Shown: positions 16,847 through 25,266, counted from the stretch's first letter. The stretch: DNA of 64,000 nt from Ructibacterium gallinarum (GCF_014982785.1 NZ_JADCKB010000001.1:222145-286144); one strand, 5' to 3'. Program-made: numbers and translations. The notes: a model not told the origin generated them from the letters alone.

Positions 16847-17452
16847 ATGAAGAAATTATGTTCCCTTTTATTTTCGTTGGTAATTATAGCAGCTATGACA
16901 GGATGTGATGCAATATCTATTGGAATGATTGGCGGCTCAGATGGCCCCACAAATGTGATTGTAAGCTCTGGAAAAGAATCAAAGTATCGTTCGGAAAAAG
17001 AACCGGTAAAGGTAGTTAAGGTAGGCGGATTCTTGTATTATGAAACAGGTGAAGACAACGATATAAGCGGCAGATGCGGAACTTTGGACGGCCACTTTGC
17101 AAAAGCGGCAGAAAAATATGAAATCCCTCAAAATGATAATGAGTCCAATTTTGAACTAAATGATACAAACTGCAGCGGATACCAAATCGGTATGGCAGAA
17201 GATACTATCGAAATACCCATTGAGAATGATTGGGAGATTTTTAAGAAGTTATATGATCCGGAAAAGGACCTTTCACAGTATAAATTCATTATGAAAGTTG
17301 AAGGCAAAACAGAGTATTCTTTTGGGGATGCGGAATATATTGTACTTACTAATGACTTGGACATTACGGCGAATGATATAGCAAAGTCCTATCTCAGTTC
17401 ACAGTCCGCAGATGTATTGGATGTTTATATTGTGTCTATGGATACGGATTAA
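16847..17452 (+). CDS. Lipoprotein with IGGSDGPT motif, function unknown
   Basis: A 201-residue exported lipoprotein (signal ending TGC, Cys20). Directly after the lipid-anchor cysteine it has SIGMIGGSDGPTNVIV. The GGSDGPT motif is otherwise known from the ion-binding region of sodium-pump decarboxylase beta subunits, but no membrane carrier domain is present here. The remaining 150 residues are acidic and soluble, with a YKFIMKVEGKTEYSF strand pattern, and no family was recognised. It has a GGAGG site and lies between an XRE regulator and an acetyltransferase. Confidence 0.7.
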   Translation: MKKLCSLLFSLVIIAAMTGCDAISIGMIGGSDGPTNVIVSSGKESKYRSEKEPVKVVKVGGFLYYETGEDNDISGRCGTLDGHFAKAAEKYEIPQNDNESNFELNDTNCSGYQIGMAEDTIEIPIENDWEIFKKLYDPEKDLSQYKFIMKVEGKTEYSFGDAEYIVLTNDLDITANDIAKSYLSSQSADVLDVYIVSMDTD

Positions 17453-17479
17453 AGCATCATTTAAAACATGGAGGGAAAT

Positions 17480-18058
17480 ATGATTGAAACGAAACGCCTT
17501 ATACTTCGTCCTTTCTTGGAAAGCGACGCAGAAGATGTATTGGAATATTTAAAAAAGCCTGCTGTTAACTGTTTTGTCAGCATGAAACTTGATTCTTTGG
17601 AAAAAGCCAAAGAGGAAATGAAAAAACGCGCTGTAGAAACCGAGTATTATTTTGCCATTGTACTAAAAGAAACGGGCAAAGTAATTGGTGAAATAGACGC
17701 TTACCCGGAGCGAGGCAAGCCGCATGATACCACCGCTCCTCTTGACGCTTTCAGTCCCTGCTGGATGCTAAACAGAGCTTACCAGGGTAAAGGATATGCA
17801 TATGAAGCAGCATGCGCTTTCTTCGATTATTTGTTTCGGGAAAAAGGAGCAAGGCGCGTTTATGCCTATACGGAGGATTATAATTTGTCAAGCCAAAAAC
17901 TGTGTGAAAAACTAGGTATGCGAAAAGAAGGCATGTTTTTGGAATTTATATCTTTTGTGAATAATCCAGACGGCACGCCCCACTATGAAAATACCATTCA
18001 GTATGCAATTTTAAAAAAGGAATGGCAAGGCGGTGTAAATAAATGCAAAACAAAATAA
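17480..18058 (+). CDS. GNAT-family N-acetyltransferase (RimJ/RimL type)
   Basis: Acetyl-CoA-dependent transferase of 192 residues. It opens with the common ETKRLILRPFLESDAEDV and has the CoA-binding region NRAYQGKGYAYEA and the YTEDYNLSSQKLCEKLGMRKEG segment typical of RimJ/RimL-like enzymes. The ATG at 17480 is favoured because it follows GGAGGG; an upstream ATG lies within the ribosome site. Its end overlaps the next gene by 16 bases. The substrate may be a protein N-terminus or a small molecule. Confidence 0.85.
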   Translation: MIETKRLILRPFLESDAEDVLEYLKKPAVNCFVSMKLDSLEKAKEEMKKRAVETEYYFAIVLKETGKVIGEIDAYPERGKPHDTTAPLDAFSPCWMLNRAYQGKGYAYEAACAFFDYLFREKGARRVYAYTEDYNLSSQKLCEKLGMRKEGMFLEFISFVNNPDGTPHYENTIQYAILKKEWQGGVNKCKTK

Positions 18059-18579
18059 TTGTTCTATATAAATCTGAGTATGGCTTTACCAAACAGTATG
18101 CACAGTGGATTGCGGAGAAACTACAGTGTGATTGTGTAGAGATTAGCGCAGTTGATTTTAATAAAGATTACAAAACTATTATTTTCGGCGGCGGATTATA
18201 TGCCGGAAAAATCAACGGTATTAAAACGCTGATAAAGAATTACGATAAAATCAAATATAAAAAAATAATTGTGTTTACGGTTGGCGTAGCCGATGTGAAC
18301 GACGCAGAAAACATTAAGAACATTGTATCTTATGCAAAAAAACAAATGCCCGAAGAAATGTTTTCTAAAATAAAGCTGTTTCACTTTAGAGGCGGTATGG
18401 ATTATGGGAAAATGTCTTTTATTCATCAGTGTATGATGTGGTTTATGAAAACAATGCTTTCTAAAAAGCCGGAAAATGAGAGAAGCGACTCTGACCAGGC
18501 AGTGATAGAAAGCTACGGCGGAAAGTTTGATTTTTCCGATAAGAATACGATTAATGATTTAGTGAGGTATTGTCTATAA
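18043..18579 (+). CDS. Flavodoxin-domain protein (HemG-like flavodoxin_5)
   Basis: A 178-residue flavoprotein. The N-terminal IIVLYKSEYGFTKQYAQWIAE is a flavodoxin phosphate loop of the menaquinone-dependent protoporphyrinogen-dehydrogenase-like type (KSxxGxTxxYA). The IIFGGGLYAGKING loop also matches. This group is distinct from the flavodoxins upstream. It overlaps the acetyltransferase by 16 bases and so is probably co-translated. No haem genes are nearby, so a HemG function is only one possibility. Confidence 0.8.
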   Translation: MQNKIIVLYKSEYGFTKQYAQWIAEKLQCDCVEISAVDFNKDYKTIIFGGGLYAGKINGIKTLIKNYDKIKYKKIIVFTVGVADVNDAENIKNIVSYAKKQMPEEMFSKIKLFHFRGGMDYGKMSFIHQCMMWFMKTMLSKKPENERSDSDQAVIESYGGKFDFSDKNTINDLVRYCL

Positions 18580-18628
18580 AATCAAAAAAATCATAAGTTT
18601 AGCATGATACGTATTGGAGGTGTTGGTT

Positions 18629-19129
18629 TTGAATATAGAATTAAAGAAATGGTCCTTTGAAGATAAGGAAAGCTTAATAAAAATTTGCAATGAAGTTGAC
18701 AGAACATATTTAGCAAACAGACTGCCCTTCCCATATACAGATGAGTCGGCTGATTGGTGGCTTAATATGGTGAAAAATCATGATGGCGTGGATAGCGTCT
18801 TCCGTTTAATAATAGCTGACGGAAGACCCGTCGGAAGCATTTCTGTTGAACCTAAGAATGATGTGTATTGCAGGGATGCTGAAATAGGTTATATGCTGTT
18901 GAGCGATGAATGGTCAAAGGGTATTGCTACAGAAGCAGTAAGGCAAATCTGTGAAATAGCTTTCAACAAATTAAATATTATAAGAATCACCGGCTATGTT
19001 TACGAACCCAACACTGCTTCAAGACGTGTACTTGAGAAAAATGGTTTTCAACTTGAAGGGATTATGAAACAGGCTGTTTCAAAAAACGATAAAATATATG
19101 ATCTCTGCATTTATGGGAAACTGAAATAA
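18629..19129 (+). CDS. GNAT-family N-acetyltransferase
   Basis: A 166-residue acetyltransferase with the acceptor-side strand (ADGRPVGSISVEP), the CoA pyrophosphate loop (LSDEWSKGIATEAVRQ) and the ITGYVYEPNTASRRVLEKNG tail of the RimL-like branch. Start choice: a TTG eight bases after GGAGG is preferred over earlier TTG/GTG codons that lie within the ribosome site. It is part of a run of four acetyltransferase genes in 4.5 kb. The substrate is unknown. Confidence 0.85.
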   Translation: MNIELKKWSFEDKESLIKICNEVDRTYLANRLPFPYTDESADWWLNMVKNHDGVDSVFRLIIADGRPVGSISVEPKNDVYCRDAEIGYMLLSDEWSKGIATEAVRQICEIAFNKLNIIRITGYVYEPNTASRRVLEKNGFQLEGIMKQAVSKNDKIYDLCIYGKLK

Positions 19130-19165
19130 GCTATATTTAGATACTATAGAAAGGCAATTTATATA

Positions 19166-19696
19166 ATGGAATATTTAATTCGGCCTATGAAACCGGATGA
19201 ATATGGTTTGCTTGAAGATTTTTTATATCACGCCATATTCATTCCGGATTGGTATAAAGATCCCGTACCCAGATCGGTTATATATGAACCGGAGCTATGG
19301 TGCACGATTGAAAATTTCGGGCAGGATAAAGATGATTTCTGTCTTGTTGCAGAAGCGGATGAAAAAATAGTGGGTGCAGTTTGGGTACGTACATCAAAGC
19401 AATACGGTCATATTGATGATAAAACTCCTTGCTTTTCTATTTCTTTGTATCCTGAATATCGAAATCAAGGTATTGGTACAGGGCTGATGAAGAAGATGAT
19501 AAAGTTTTTGACAGACAAAGGATATAAAAGGGCTTCTTTATCCGTACAAAAAGAAAATTATGCCATGGGCTTATACAGTAAATTGGGGTTCGAAACTGTA
19601 AAAGAAAATAACGGAGAATGTGTTATGGTAAAAAAACTAAATTCACCGGAGGAATACCATGAATATCAGAGAGCAAAAAATCAGATTATGGTTTGA
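19166..19696 (+). CDS. GNAT-family N-acetyltransferase
   Basis: A 176-residue single-domain acetyltransferase. The acetyl-CoA site is seen in LYPEYRNQGIGTGLMKKMI and the C-terminal strand in NYAMGLYSKLGFETVKEN. The 3' end overlaps the following gene by 38 bases, indicating coupled translation. No substrate is suggested by the neighbours. Confidence 0.87.
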   Translation: MEYLIRPMKPDEYGLLEDFLYHAIFIPDWYKDPVPRSVIYEPELWCTIENFGQDKDDFCLVAEADEKIVGAVWVRTSKQYGHIDDKTPCFSISLYPEYRNQGIGTGLMKKMIKFLTDKGYKRASLSVQKENYAMGLYSKLGFETVKENNGECVMVKKLNSPEEYHEYQRAKNQIMV

Positions 19697-20078
19697 TATG
19701 TGGCTTCAAAAAAATGACCTTGGAATTTTAGATTTATTTTCGGATGATGCTGTATATATTGAAAGCTGGGGACCTGAATATAAAGGCGCAAAAAAGATAA
19801 AACACTGGTTTGATGAATGGAACACACGCGGAACAGTTTTCGTATGGGACATTAAACAAATGATTCATACCGAGGATAAAACGATTGTAGAGTGGTACTT
19901 TGAAAATAAGATGAATGATGGAAAAGTTGAAGCATTTGATGGAGTTTCCCTTGTTCGTTGGTCAAAAGATGATGAAATAGAATTCCTCAAGGAATTCGGA
20001 TGTAATTGTAATCGCTATGACCCGTACAGAAACGGAGCTACTCCGGAATTTTCAGGAGAATCATCTATGTGGTTTTAA
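19659..20078 (+). CDS. SnoaL/NTF2-like cone-fold protein
   Basis: A 139-residue cytosolic protein with the NTF2-like pattern: an N-terminal helix (IREQKIRLWFDMWLQ), a DDAVYIESWGPEYKGAKKIKHW cradle and beta strands ending with VSLVRWSKDDEIEF. The family includes ketosteroid-isomerase-like enzymes and binding proteins. The ATG follows GGAGG inside the preceding acetyltransferase gene. Function is not assignable beyond the fold. Confidence 0.75.
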   Translation: MNIREQKIRLWFDMWLQKNDLGILDLFSDDAVYIESWGPEYKGAKKIKHWFDEWNTRGTVFVWDIKQMIHTEDKTIVEWYFENKMNDGKVEAFDGVSLVRWSKDDEIEFLKEFGCNCNRYDPYRNGATPEFSGESSMWF

Positions 20079-20088
20079 GGAGGAGAAA

Positions 20089-21087
20089 ATGAGCTTTGCG
20101 ATAGATGAGTGGGTGAAAAAGTACATATCAGCAGTGCAAAAGCAGTTTCACGATAGAATATGGTTTCTTGGGCTTCAGGGAAGCTATGGACGCGGTGAGG
20201 CGACAGACCAAAGTGATATTGACATGGCACTGATTTTAGATTCTGTGTCAATAGAAGATTTAGACATCTACAGCAAAATACTTGATGCTCTCCCAAACCG
20301 GGATAAGGTATGTGGATTCGTTTCAGGCAAAAATGAATTGCTTTCATGGGAGCCGGCAGACCTGTTCCAGTTTTATTATGACACGACCCCCATACTGGGA
20401 TCATTGGATGAACTTTTAAATAATATCCATGAGGAAGACATCCGGCGTGCAATTCGGATAGGTGCCTGCAACGTGTATCATATGTGCGTACATAATTTAG
20501 TGCACGAGAAGAGCGAAGATATATTAAAAAGCCTGTATAAATCAGCCTCCTTTACCCTGCAGGCAATTGCATTTTTGAATACAGGTCGGTATAAAAAGAA
20601 AAAGGCACAGCTTCTTCCTCTTTTGAATGATAAAGAAGAACTTGTTTTAAGAACCGGTATAGAGTTAAAAACAAAGAAAAGCTGTCAGAGCAAGAATTTA
20701 GAGATTATTCTAAGTTATTGCTCAACTGGGCATCGAAATGGATTTGTGAGGAGTGATATTATGGCGAAATTAGAACAAACAGTTTATGGTGATTTTGATC
20801 AGATACTTAACAAAATTGAAACTGGTATCTTAAACGGCAGTATGTCGGCGTCGCTTGAGGATTCCAGCGATTTTGAAAGCGGCAGCACACGGTGCAGCGT
20901 CCGTGTTTTTGAGCGTTACAGCTGGACTGGCTCAAACCGTGTAAGCCTAAGCGTTACCCTGTTTCAAGGTGATGACGGTATGATTCATCTTTCAGCAATT
21001 ACCGCCGGCGGAAGTCAGGCAATGTTTTTTAAGCTCAATATCTTTGGCGAAGAAGCGTTTTTGGATAAGCTGAGAGAGCTTTTGTAA
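20089..21087 (+). CDS. Nucleotidyltransferase fused by frameshift to a DUF6054-like protein
   Basis: As written this is one 332-residue ORF. Residues 1-190 are a Pol-beta-type nucleotidyltransferase (GSYGRGEATDQSDIDMALI with the catalytic Asp pair). The last 108 are a complete DUF6054-like protein. Between them the frame looks wrong. One added base in the A5 run at 20667-20671 would restore a natural nucleotidyltransferase tail (EFRDYSKLLLNWASKWICEE) ending at TGA 20754-20756. That stop is followed by a GAGGAG site and an ATG at 20761. The fusion is therefore probably a one-base deletion, a sequencing error or slippage. The ATG at 20089 follows AAGGAGGAG. Confidence 0.75.
   Translation: MSFAIDEWVKKYISAVQKQFHDRIWFLGLQGSYGRGEATDQSDIDMALILDSVSIEDLDIYSKILDALPNRDKVCGFVSGKNELLSWEPADLFQFYYDTTPILGSLDELLNNIHEEDIRRAIRIGACNVYHMCVHNLVHEKSEDILKSLYKSASFTLQAIAFLNTGRYKKKKAQLLPLLNDKEELVLRTGIELKTKKSCQSKNLEIILSYCSTGHRNGFVRSDIMAKLEQTVYGDFDQILNKIETGILNGSMSASLEDSSDFESGSTRCSVRVFERYSWTGSNRVSLSVTLFQGDDGMIHLSAITAGGSQAMFFKLNIFGEEAFLDKLRELL
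20761..21087 (+). CDS. DUF6054-like small protein (own start inside the fused ORF)
   Basis: A 108-residue soluble protein starting MAKLEQTVYGDFDQILNKIE with its own ribosome site (GAGGAG, about seven bases upstream). It contains FERYSWTGSNRVSLSVTLFQ and AITAGGSQAMFF, the pattern of a widespread small clostridial family of unknown function. It is in frame with the nucleotidyltransferase only because of the apparent frameshift upstream, so it is listed separately as an independently translated unit. Confidence 0.65.
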   Translation: MAKLEQTVYGDFDQILNKIETGILNGSMSASLEDSSDFESGSTRCSVRVFERYSWTGSNRVSLSVTLFQGDDGMIHLSAITAGGSQAMFFKLNIFGEEAFLDKLRELL

Positions 21088-21117
21088 TTTATATGAAGTG
21101 AAAAAGGAGTATTACAT

Positions 21118-21207
21118 ATGCCGGTTTCAAGTATAAAAGCAACATTTGATTGTGATATTCAAAGAGTGTGGGATATCGTTACAGATGATAGAATCCTGTG
21201 TATTTAA
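21118..21207 (+). pseudogene. SRPBCC/START-like protein, N-terminal fragment
   Basis: A good AAGGAGT site precedes MPVSSIKATFDCDIQRVWDI, the first strand and helix of SRPBCC (polyketide cyclase-like) proteins that often follow DUF6054 genes. The frame stops at TAA (21205-21207) after 29 codons, and unrelated sequence follows up to 21305. This is a truncated relic. Confidence 0.55.
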
Positions 21208-21319
21208 AATACCACTTCTCCACCTGTGAGCGTGAATTTTTTTAGGCGTTTCAAGCCATGCGGTGGATATATTCCGAAAAAATCCAGTATAAAATGGGTT
21301 TGGAGTGATCTTGGTGGAA

Positions 21320-21757
21320 ATGAAAGAAGTAAAAGAAAACAAAAAACAATATCTATCTCTTCTGCTTTTGGCAGATGAGCAGGAGAACATGATTGACCGT
21401 TATATTGAAAAAGGAACCATGTACGTACTTAACGATAACGGCGTAAAAAGCGAGTGTATCGTTACAGATGAGGGATTCGGAATTTTAGAGATTAAAAACA
21501 TTGCAACAGTCCCGACACATCAAGGAATGGGCTATGGCAAAGCCTTGATATCATTTATTGCAGATCACTATAAATTAAAATATGATGTTTTGCAGGTTGG
21601 GACAGGAGACGTTCCGTCTACCATAGGATTTTATAAGGCATGCGGATTCGAGTATTCCCATAGACTCAAAAACTTTTTTACCGATAATTATGATCATCCT
21701 ATCTATGAAGACGGGGTGCAATTGGTTGATATGATTTATTTAAAAATGAAGCTATAA
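21320..21757 (+). CDS. GNAT-family N-acetyltransferase
   Basis: About 145 residues with the CoA-binding region VPTHQGMGYGKALISFI and the IGFYKACGFEYSHRLKNFF segment common in small clostridial acetyltransferases. The start is uncertain: in-frame GTG/TTG codons at 21305-21314 lie closer to a GGAG site, whereas the ATG at 21320 has only GGTGG before it. It stands between two degraded genes, and its upstream sequence may be a recombination junction. Confidence 0.8.
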   Translation: MKEVKENKKQYLSLLLLADEQENMIDRYIEKGTMYVLNDNGVKSECIVTDEGFGILEIKNIATVPTHQGMGYGKALISFIADHYKLKYDVLQVGTGDVPSTIGFYKACGFEYSHRLKNFFTDNYDHPIYEDGVQLVDMIYLKMKL

Positions 21758-21780
21758 ATCAGAATGATTGGAGGTAAAGT

Positions 21781-21999
21781 ATGGCATCTTACGGTCAAAA
21801 ACTTCCCGTTAACTATTATGCCTTATCTTTTCACTGGCAGAAATTAAAAAAAGAAAATGCACCGCTTAGAGCTATGGTTAACCGTCAGCTTGTCAATGTT
21901 TCAGAAATTTTTATGATTCGTTTATTCAAAGCCTGAAGATCCTTCTTATCACAGAATGCTAAGAAAAACTTCGCGTGCTGAACAACGGCTTAAAGTATA
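21781..21999 (+). pseudogene. Unrecognised short gene, frame-broken
   Basis: After GGAGG, a 51-codon frame (MASYGQKLPVNYYALSFHWQ) ends at TGA 21934-21936. An alternative frame continues with SKPEDPSYHRMLRKTSRAEQ to a TAA near 21999, suggesting a frameshifted gene. No family was recognised. It lies in a zone of decayed genes. Confidence 0.35.
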
Positions 22000-22052
22000 A
22001 TGGGGTTTCTATTTTGGGATTGTAACCTAATTGATTAAAAGGAGTGTTTGCA

Positions 22053-22196
22053 TTGAAAAAAGTAAAAATAACGGTTTTAAAAACCACTTTGGACTGGATA
22101 GCAGATACAAAAGGTTTCTATCAGCCTGTATACTGCTTTGCGTTACAAATAGGTGAACAGGAAACTATGAAAGATTATGTTCTTGCTTTCAAATAA
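22053..22196 (+). pseudogene. TIGR04076-like protein, truncated
   Basis: A 47-codon frame with AAGGAG site and TTG start begins KKVKITVLKTTLDW, the usual first strand of TIGR04076-type small clostridial proteins, but diverges after 14 residues and is only half the normal length. It is probably an internally deleted remnant. Confidence 0.45.
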
Positions 22197-22221
22197 CAGC
22201 TTAATCTTTTGTTCGTTTTAT

Positions 22222-22285
22222 GGAAAGTATACTTGACATTTCTCCTCTCGCATGATATACTAAGCATACGGAAAGTAAACTTTCC
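22222..22285 (+). promoter_or_regulatory. Promoter with paired operators for the XRE-ABC operon
   Basis: TTGACA (22233-22238) and TATACT (22256-22261) are 17 bases apart. GGAAAGTATACTT (22222-22234) overlaps the -35 box. The near-perfect palindrome GGAAAGTAAACTTTCC (22270-22285) lies just past the start site. Two related sites flanking the promoter fit autorepression by the XRE protein encoded next. Confidence 0.75.
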
Positions 22286-22307
22286 ATATGCTTAAAGGGG
22301 GGAGAAT

Positions 22308-22511
22308 ATGAAAAACCGACTGGAAGAGATCAGAAAAAGGCAGGGTATTAAACAGGAAGAGCTTGCGGCAGCCCTTGAAGTCTCAAGACAAACCATCGGA
22401 TCACTTGAAAACGGCAGATATAATCCTTCCATAATCTTGGCGTTTAAAATCGCAAGATATTTCAATATGAAAATTGAAGATATTTTCATTTATGAGGAGG
22501 ATGAGCAATGA
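22308..22511 (+). CDS. XRE-family transcriptional regulator
   Basis: A 67-residue single-domain repressor with the helix-turn-helix IKQEELAAALEVSRQTIGSL and the IARYFNMKIEDIFIYEED tail typical of small clostridial XRE proteins placed before membrane or ABC genes. The start follows GGGGGGAG. Its stop overlaps the next start (ATGA arrangement), so it heads a four-gene operon with a membrane protein, an ABC ATPase and a permease. Confidence 0.9.
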   Translation: MKNRLEEIRKRQGIKQEELAAALEVSRQTIGSLENGRYNPSIILAFKIARYFNMKIEDIFIYEEDEQ

Positions 22512-22939
22512 ACAAGAAGGCAGGAATGTATATAACATCTGTTATAGGCATTATTTTGCTTATAGCAGGGCTGATGGTGTTAAAATTTGTGGAAGAACCA
22601 ACAGGATTTGTTCGTGTTTTACCATACATATTCATTGGTGTGGGATGCGGTCTTTTCGGACATGGCATGGGTGAAATTGCAAGCGGACGATTGCTTAAAA
22701 ACAGTCCGGATATTGTAAAACAAATGGAAATAGAAAAAAATGACGAACGGAATATTGTGCTTGCAGCCCGTTCCAAGGCAAAAGCTTTTGATATGATGAC
22801 CTTCGTATATGGCGCATTGATGCTCTCTTTTGCACTGATGCAGGTAGAGCTTGCGGCGGTGCTGCTGATGGTAGCGACATATTTGTTTGTGGAAGGATAT
22901 GCAATATTTTGCCGATTTAAGCTTGAAAAGGAGATCTAA
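22508..22939 (+). CDS. Four-helix membrane protein of unknown function
   Basis: A 143-residue integral membrane protein with hydrophobic segments at about 8-28, 35-55, 92-108 and 112-132, and a charged cytosolic stretch between (QMEIEKNDERNIVLAARSKAKA). The NDERN-x8-K pattern recalls the DUF2178 family found next to small XRE repressors. It overlaps the repressor gene and precedes the ABC ATPase by three bases, so it may assist the exporter. No enzymatic motif is seen. Confidence 0.75.
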   Translation: MNKKAGMYITSVIGIILLIAGLMVLKFVEEPTGFVRVLPYIFIGVGCGLFGHGMGEIASGRLLKNSPDIVKQMEIEKNDERNIVLAARSKAKAFDMMTFVYGALMLSFALMQVELAAVLLMVATYLFVEGYAIFCRFKLEKEI

Positions 22940-22942
22940 TCA

Positions 22943-23662
22943 ATGGATAACAATATAAAATTTACCATAGAGCATTTATCAAAAAGTTTTGAGAAAAAAG
23001 AGGTTTTAAAGGATATAGATTTTACCTTTGAAAAAGGAAAGATTTATGGTTTGCTGGGACGAAACGGCGCAGGTAAGACCACACTGTTTAACTGCTTAAA
23101 CCGTGATTTAAAGGCGGACGGCGGAGACTTTTTCTTTGAAGAAAACGGGCAACGCCGAGAGGTAAAGGCAGATGACATCGGATATGTTCTCTCTACCCCT
23201 ACGGTGCCAGAATTTTTGACCGGGCGGGAATTTTTGAAATTTTTTATAGATATTAATGAAAAGTCAATTACAGATAAAAAGTCTATTGATGAATATTTTG
23301 ATTATATGAGCATTGCACCTGCTGACCGTGACAAGCTGTTAAAAGATTATTCTCACGGAATGAAAAATAAAATGCAGATGCTTGTAAATATCATAGCAAG
23401 ACCGAATATTCTGCTTTTGGATGAACCGCTTACTTCTCTTGATGTGGTGGTTGCGGAAGAAATGAAACAATTGCTAAGAAACTTAAAACAAGAGTGTATT
23501 ATTATTTTTTCTACGCATATTCTCGATTTGGCGCTTGATTTGTGTGATGAAATCGTACTGTTAAGCCATGGAGAACTGGAACTGGTTGAAAAAGTGAATC
23601 TTGGTAATAAGGACTTTAAGGATAAGATCATTGAAGCATTGCGGGAGGACGGGAATGAATAA
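22943..23662 (+). CDS. ABC-transporter ATPase subunit
   Basis: A 239-residue ATP-binding subunit. Walker A is GRNGAGKTT (about 38-46), the Q-loop region lies near 80, the signature is the degenerate YSHGMKNKMQ, Walker B is ILLLDEPLTSLD and the H-loop is FSTHILD. The short length and degenerate signature are typical of DrrA/YtrB-like exporters. It lies within the XRE operon and overlaps the permease gene by 8 bases. The cargo is unknown. Confidence 0.92.
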   Translation: MDNNIKFTIEHLSKSFEKKEVLKDIDFTFEKGKIYGLLGRNGAGKTTLFNCLNRDLKADGGDFFFEENGQRREVKADDIGYVLSTPTVPEFLTGREFLKFFIDINEKSITDKKSIDEYFDYMSIAPADRDKLLKDYSHGMKNKMQMLVNIIARPNILLLDEPLTSLDVVVAEEMKQLLRNLKQECIIIFSTHILDLALDLCDEIVLLSHGELELVEKVNLGNKDFKDKIIEALREDGNE

Positions 23663-25229
23663 AACACTCAAAATCTCCTTTGCGCTGAAAAATACATACC
23701 GTGTAAACAGTATATTATACGCTTTAAAGCAGATGCTGATTTTAAAAAAGATATTGCCTTCTGCATTATACGGTGTAAAGGGTTTAAAAATATTTGCAAA
23801 TATTCTGTCGGTTATATGGGAATTTCTTTCAGCCTTCCTGGGAAAGCTCATTTATCTTTTCTGTATTTATGGGGTTATCTTCTTCGGATATGACGGATAT
23901 TTAAATAAAAGCGAATTGTTTTTGCATATGCTTTTGTTTCTCACCGTCATAGGAGCATTTTTAAATACCAATTTATTTAACCCATCAAAGGAAAAATATT
24001 ATGCGGTATTTTTGATGCGCATGGATACAAAGCAGTATGTTTTAATCAACTACGGCTACGCCATTTTAAAAGTGATAATTGGTTTTTTGCCTTTTATGAT
24101 TTTAATGCGACCGCTTCTAAATGTTCCGCTATGGCTGAGTATTGTATTGCCCTTTTCCATTGCGGGGCTGAAGCTTTTTGTTGCCGCCTCGTCGCTTTGG
24201 GATTATGAAAAACGTGGATTTGCGTATAATGAAAATAGGCTCGGAAAATTTTTATGGGCGTTTGTGGCTTTGATGGTTATTCTTTCTGGCGGACTGCCGG
24301 CGGCAGGTTTAGCAATTCCAAAGACTGTAAGCACAATATTGTTTATCGCCTTTGTACCTATGGGGATGATCGGTGCGGTAAAGGTCATAAGATTTGATGA
24401 ATATAAAGCGGTATTTCAGGATTTATTTTCACAGACGCAGCCGTTTACCGATAAAAAAACACAGGCTTTAAGAAAGCAGTCAGAAAAACATATATCGACT
24501 GACACAAGCATAACAAGCAGCCGCAGAGGATTTGAATACTTAAATGAGTTATTTATCAAAAGACATAAGGATATTCTTTGGAGCGCGTCAAAGATGATTA
24601 CATATGTCTGTATTGTATTAACCGTTGGAGCTGTAATAGCCTCTTATCTGTTCCCTGCGATTAAGGAAACAACGAATCATTTGATTTTAAACTGGCTCCC
24701 GTATTTTGTGTTTATTATGTATTTGATAAACCGCGGAACGGGTTTTACACAGGCATTGTTTGTAAACTGCGACCACAGTCTTTTGACATACCCGTTTTAT
24801 AAACAGCCGGGAATGATTTTGAAATTATTTGCCATTCGCCTAAGAGAAATTATGAAAATCAACGCACTTCCGGCTTTGGTTATCGGTGCGGGACTTGCGC
24901 TTTTGCTGTTTGTAACGGGAGGAACGGACAATCCGCTGAATTATGCAGTTATCATTGTATCAATTTTGTGTATGAGCGTCTTTTTCTCGGTACACTACTT
25001 AACGATATATTACCTGATGCAGCCATATAATGCCGCAACGGAAATAAAAAATGGTATGTATCAGGTTGTAAAAATTGCAACATATTTTGTTTGCTACTAT
25101 ATGATAAAAATCAGAATGCCTACCATTGTTTTCGGTACGCTTACCATTATATTCTGCGTTTTATATTGTATGATTGCATGTATATTGGTTTACCGCCTTG
25201 CACCGAAAACATTCAGGTTAAGACAGTAA
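23655..25229 (+). CDS. ABC-transporter permease, exporter type
   Basis: A 524-residue membrane protein with about ten to twelve hydrophobic segments in two halves separated by a soluble loop (about residues 255-300, rich in Ser/Lys). The ATG at 23655 follows GGGAGGACGGGA and overlaps the ATPase stop. The size and two-halved layout suggest a fused permease pair for one ATPase. No peptide- or drug-specific motif was recognised. Confidence 0.8.
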   Translation: MNKTLKISFALKNTYRVNSILYALKQMLILKKILPSALYGVKGLKIFANILSVIWEFLSAFLGKLIYLFCIYGVIFFGYDGYLNKSELFLHMLLFLTVIGAFLNTNLFNPSKEKYYAVFLMRMDTKQYVLINYGYAILKVIIGFLPFMILMRPLLNVPLWLSIVLPFSIAGLKLFVAASSLWDYEKRGFAYNENRLGKFLWAFVALMVILSGGLPAAGLAIPKTVSTILFIAFVPMGMIGAVKVIRFDEYKAVFQDLFSQTQPFTDKKTQALRKQSEKHISTDTSITSSRRGFEYLNELFIKRHKDILWSASKMITYVCIVLTVGAVIASYLFPAIKETTNHLILNWLPYFVFIMYLINRGTGFTQALFVNCDHSLLTYPFYKQPGMILKLFAIRLREIMKINALPALVIGAGLALLLFVTGGTDNPLNYAVIIVSILCMSVFFSVHYLTIYYLMQPYNAATEIKNGMYQVVKIATYFVCYYMIKIRMPTIVFGTLTIIFCVLYCMIACILVYRLAPKTFRLRQ

Positions 25230-25266
25230 AAATCATATAAATATGTTTAGAATAGGAGAGATGAAA

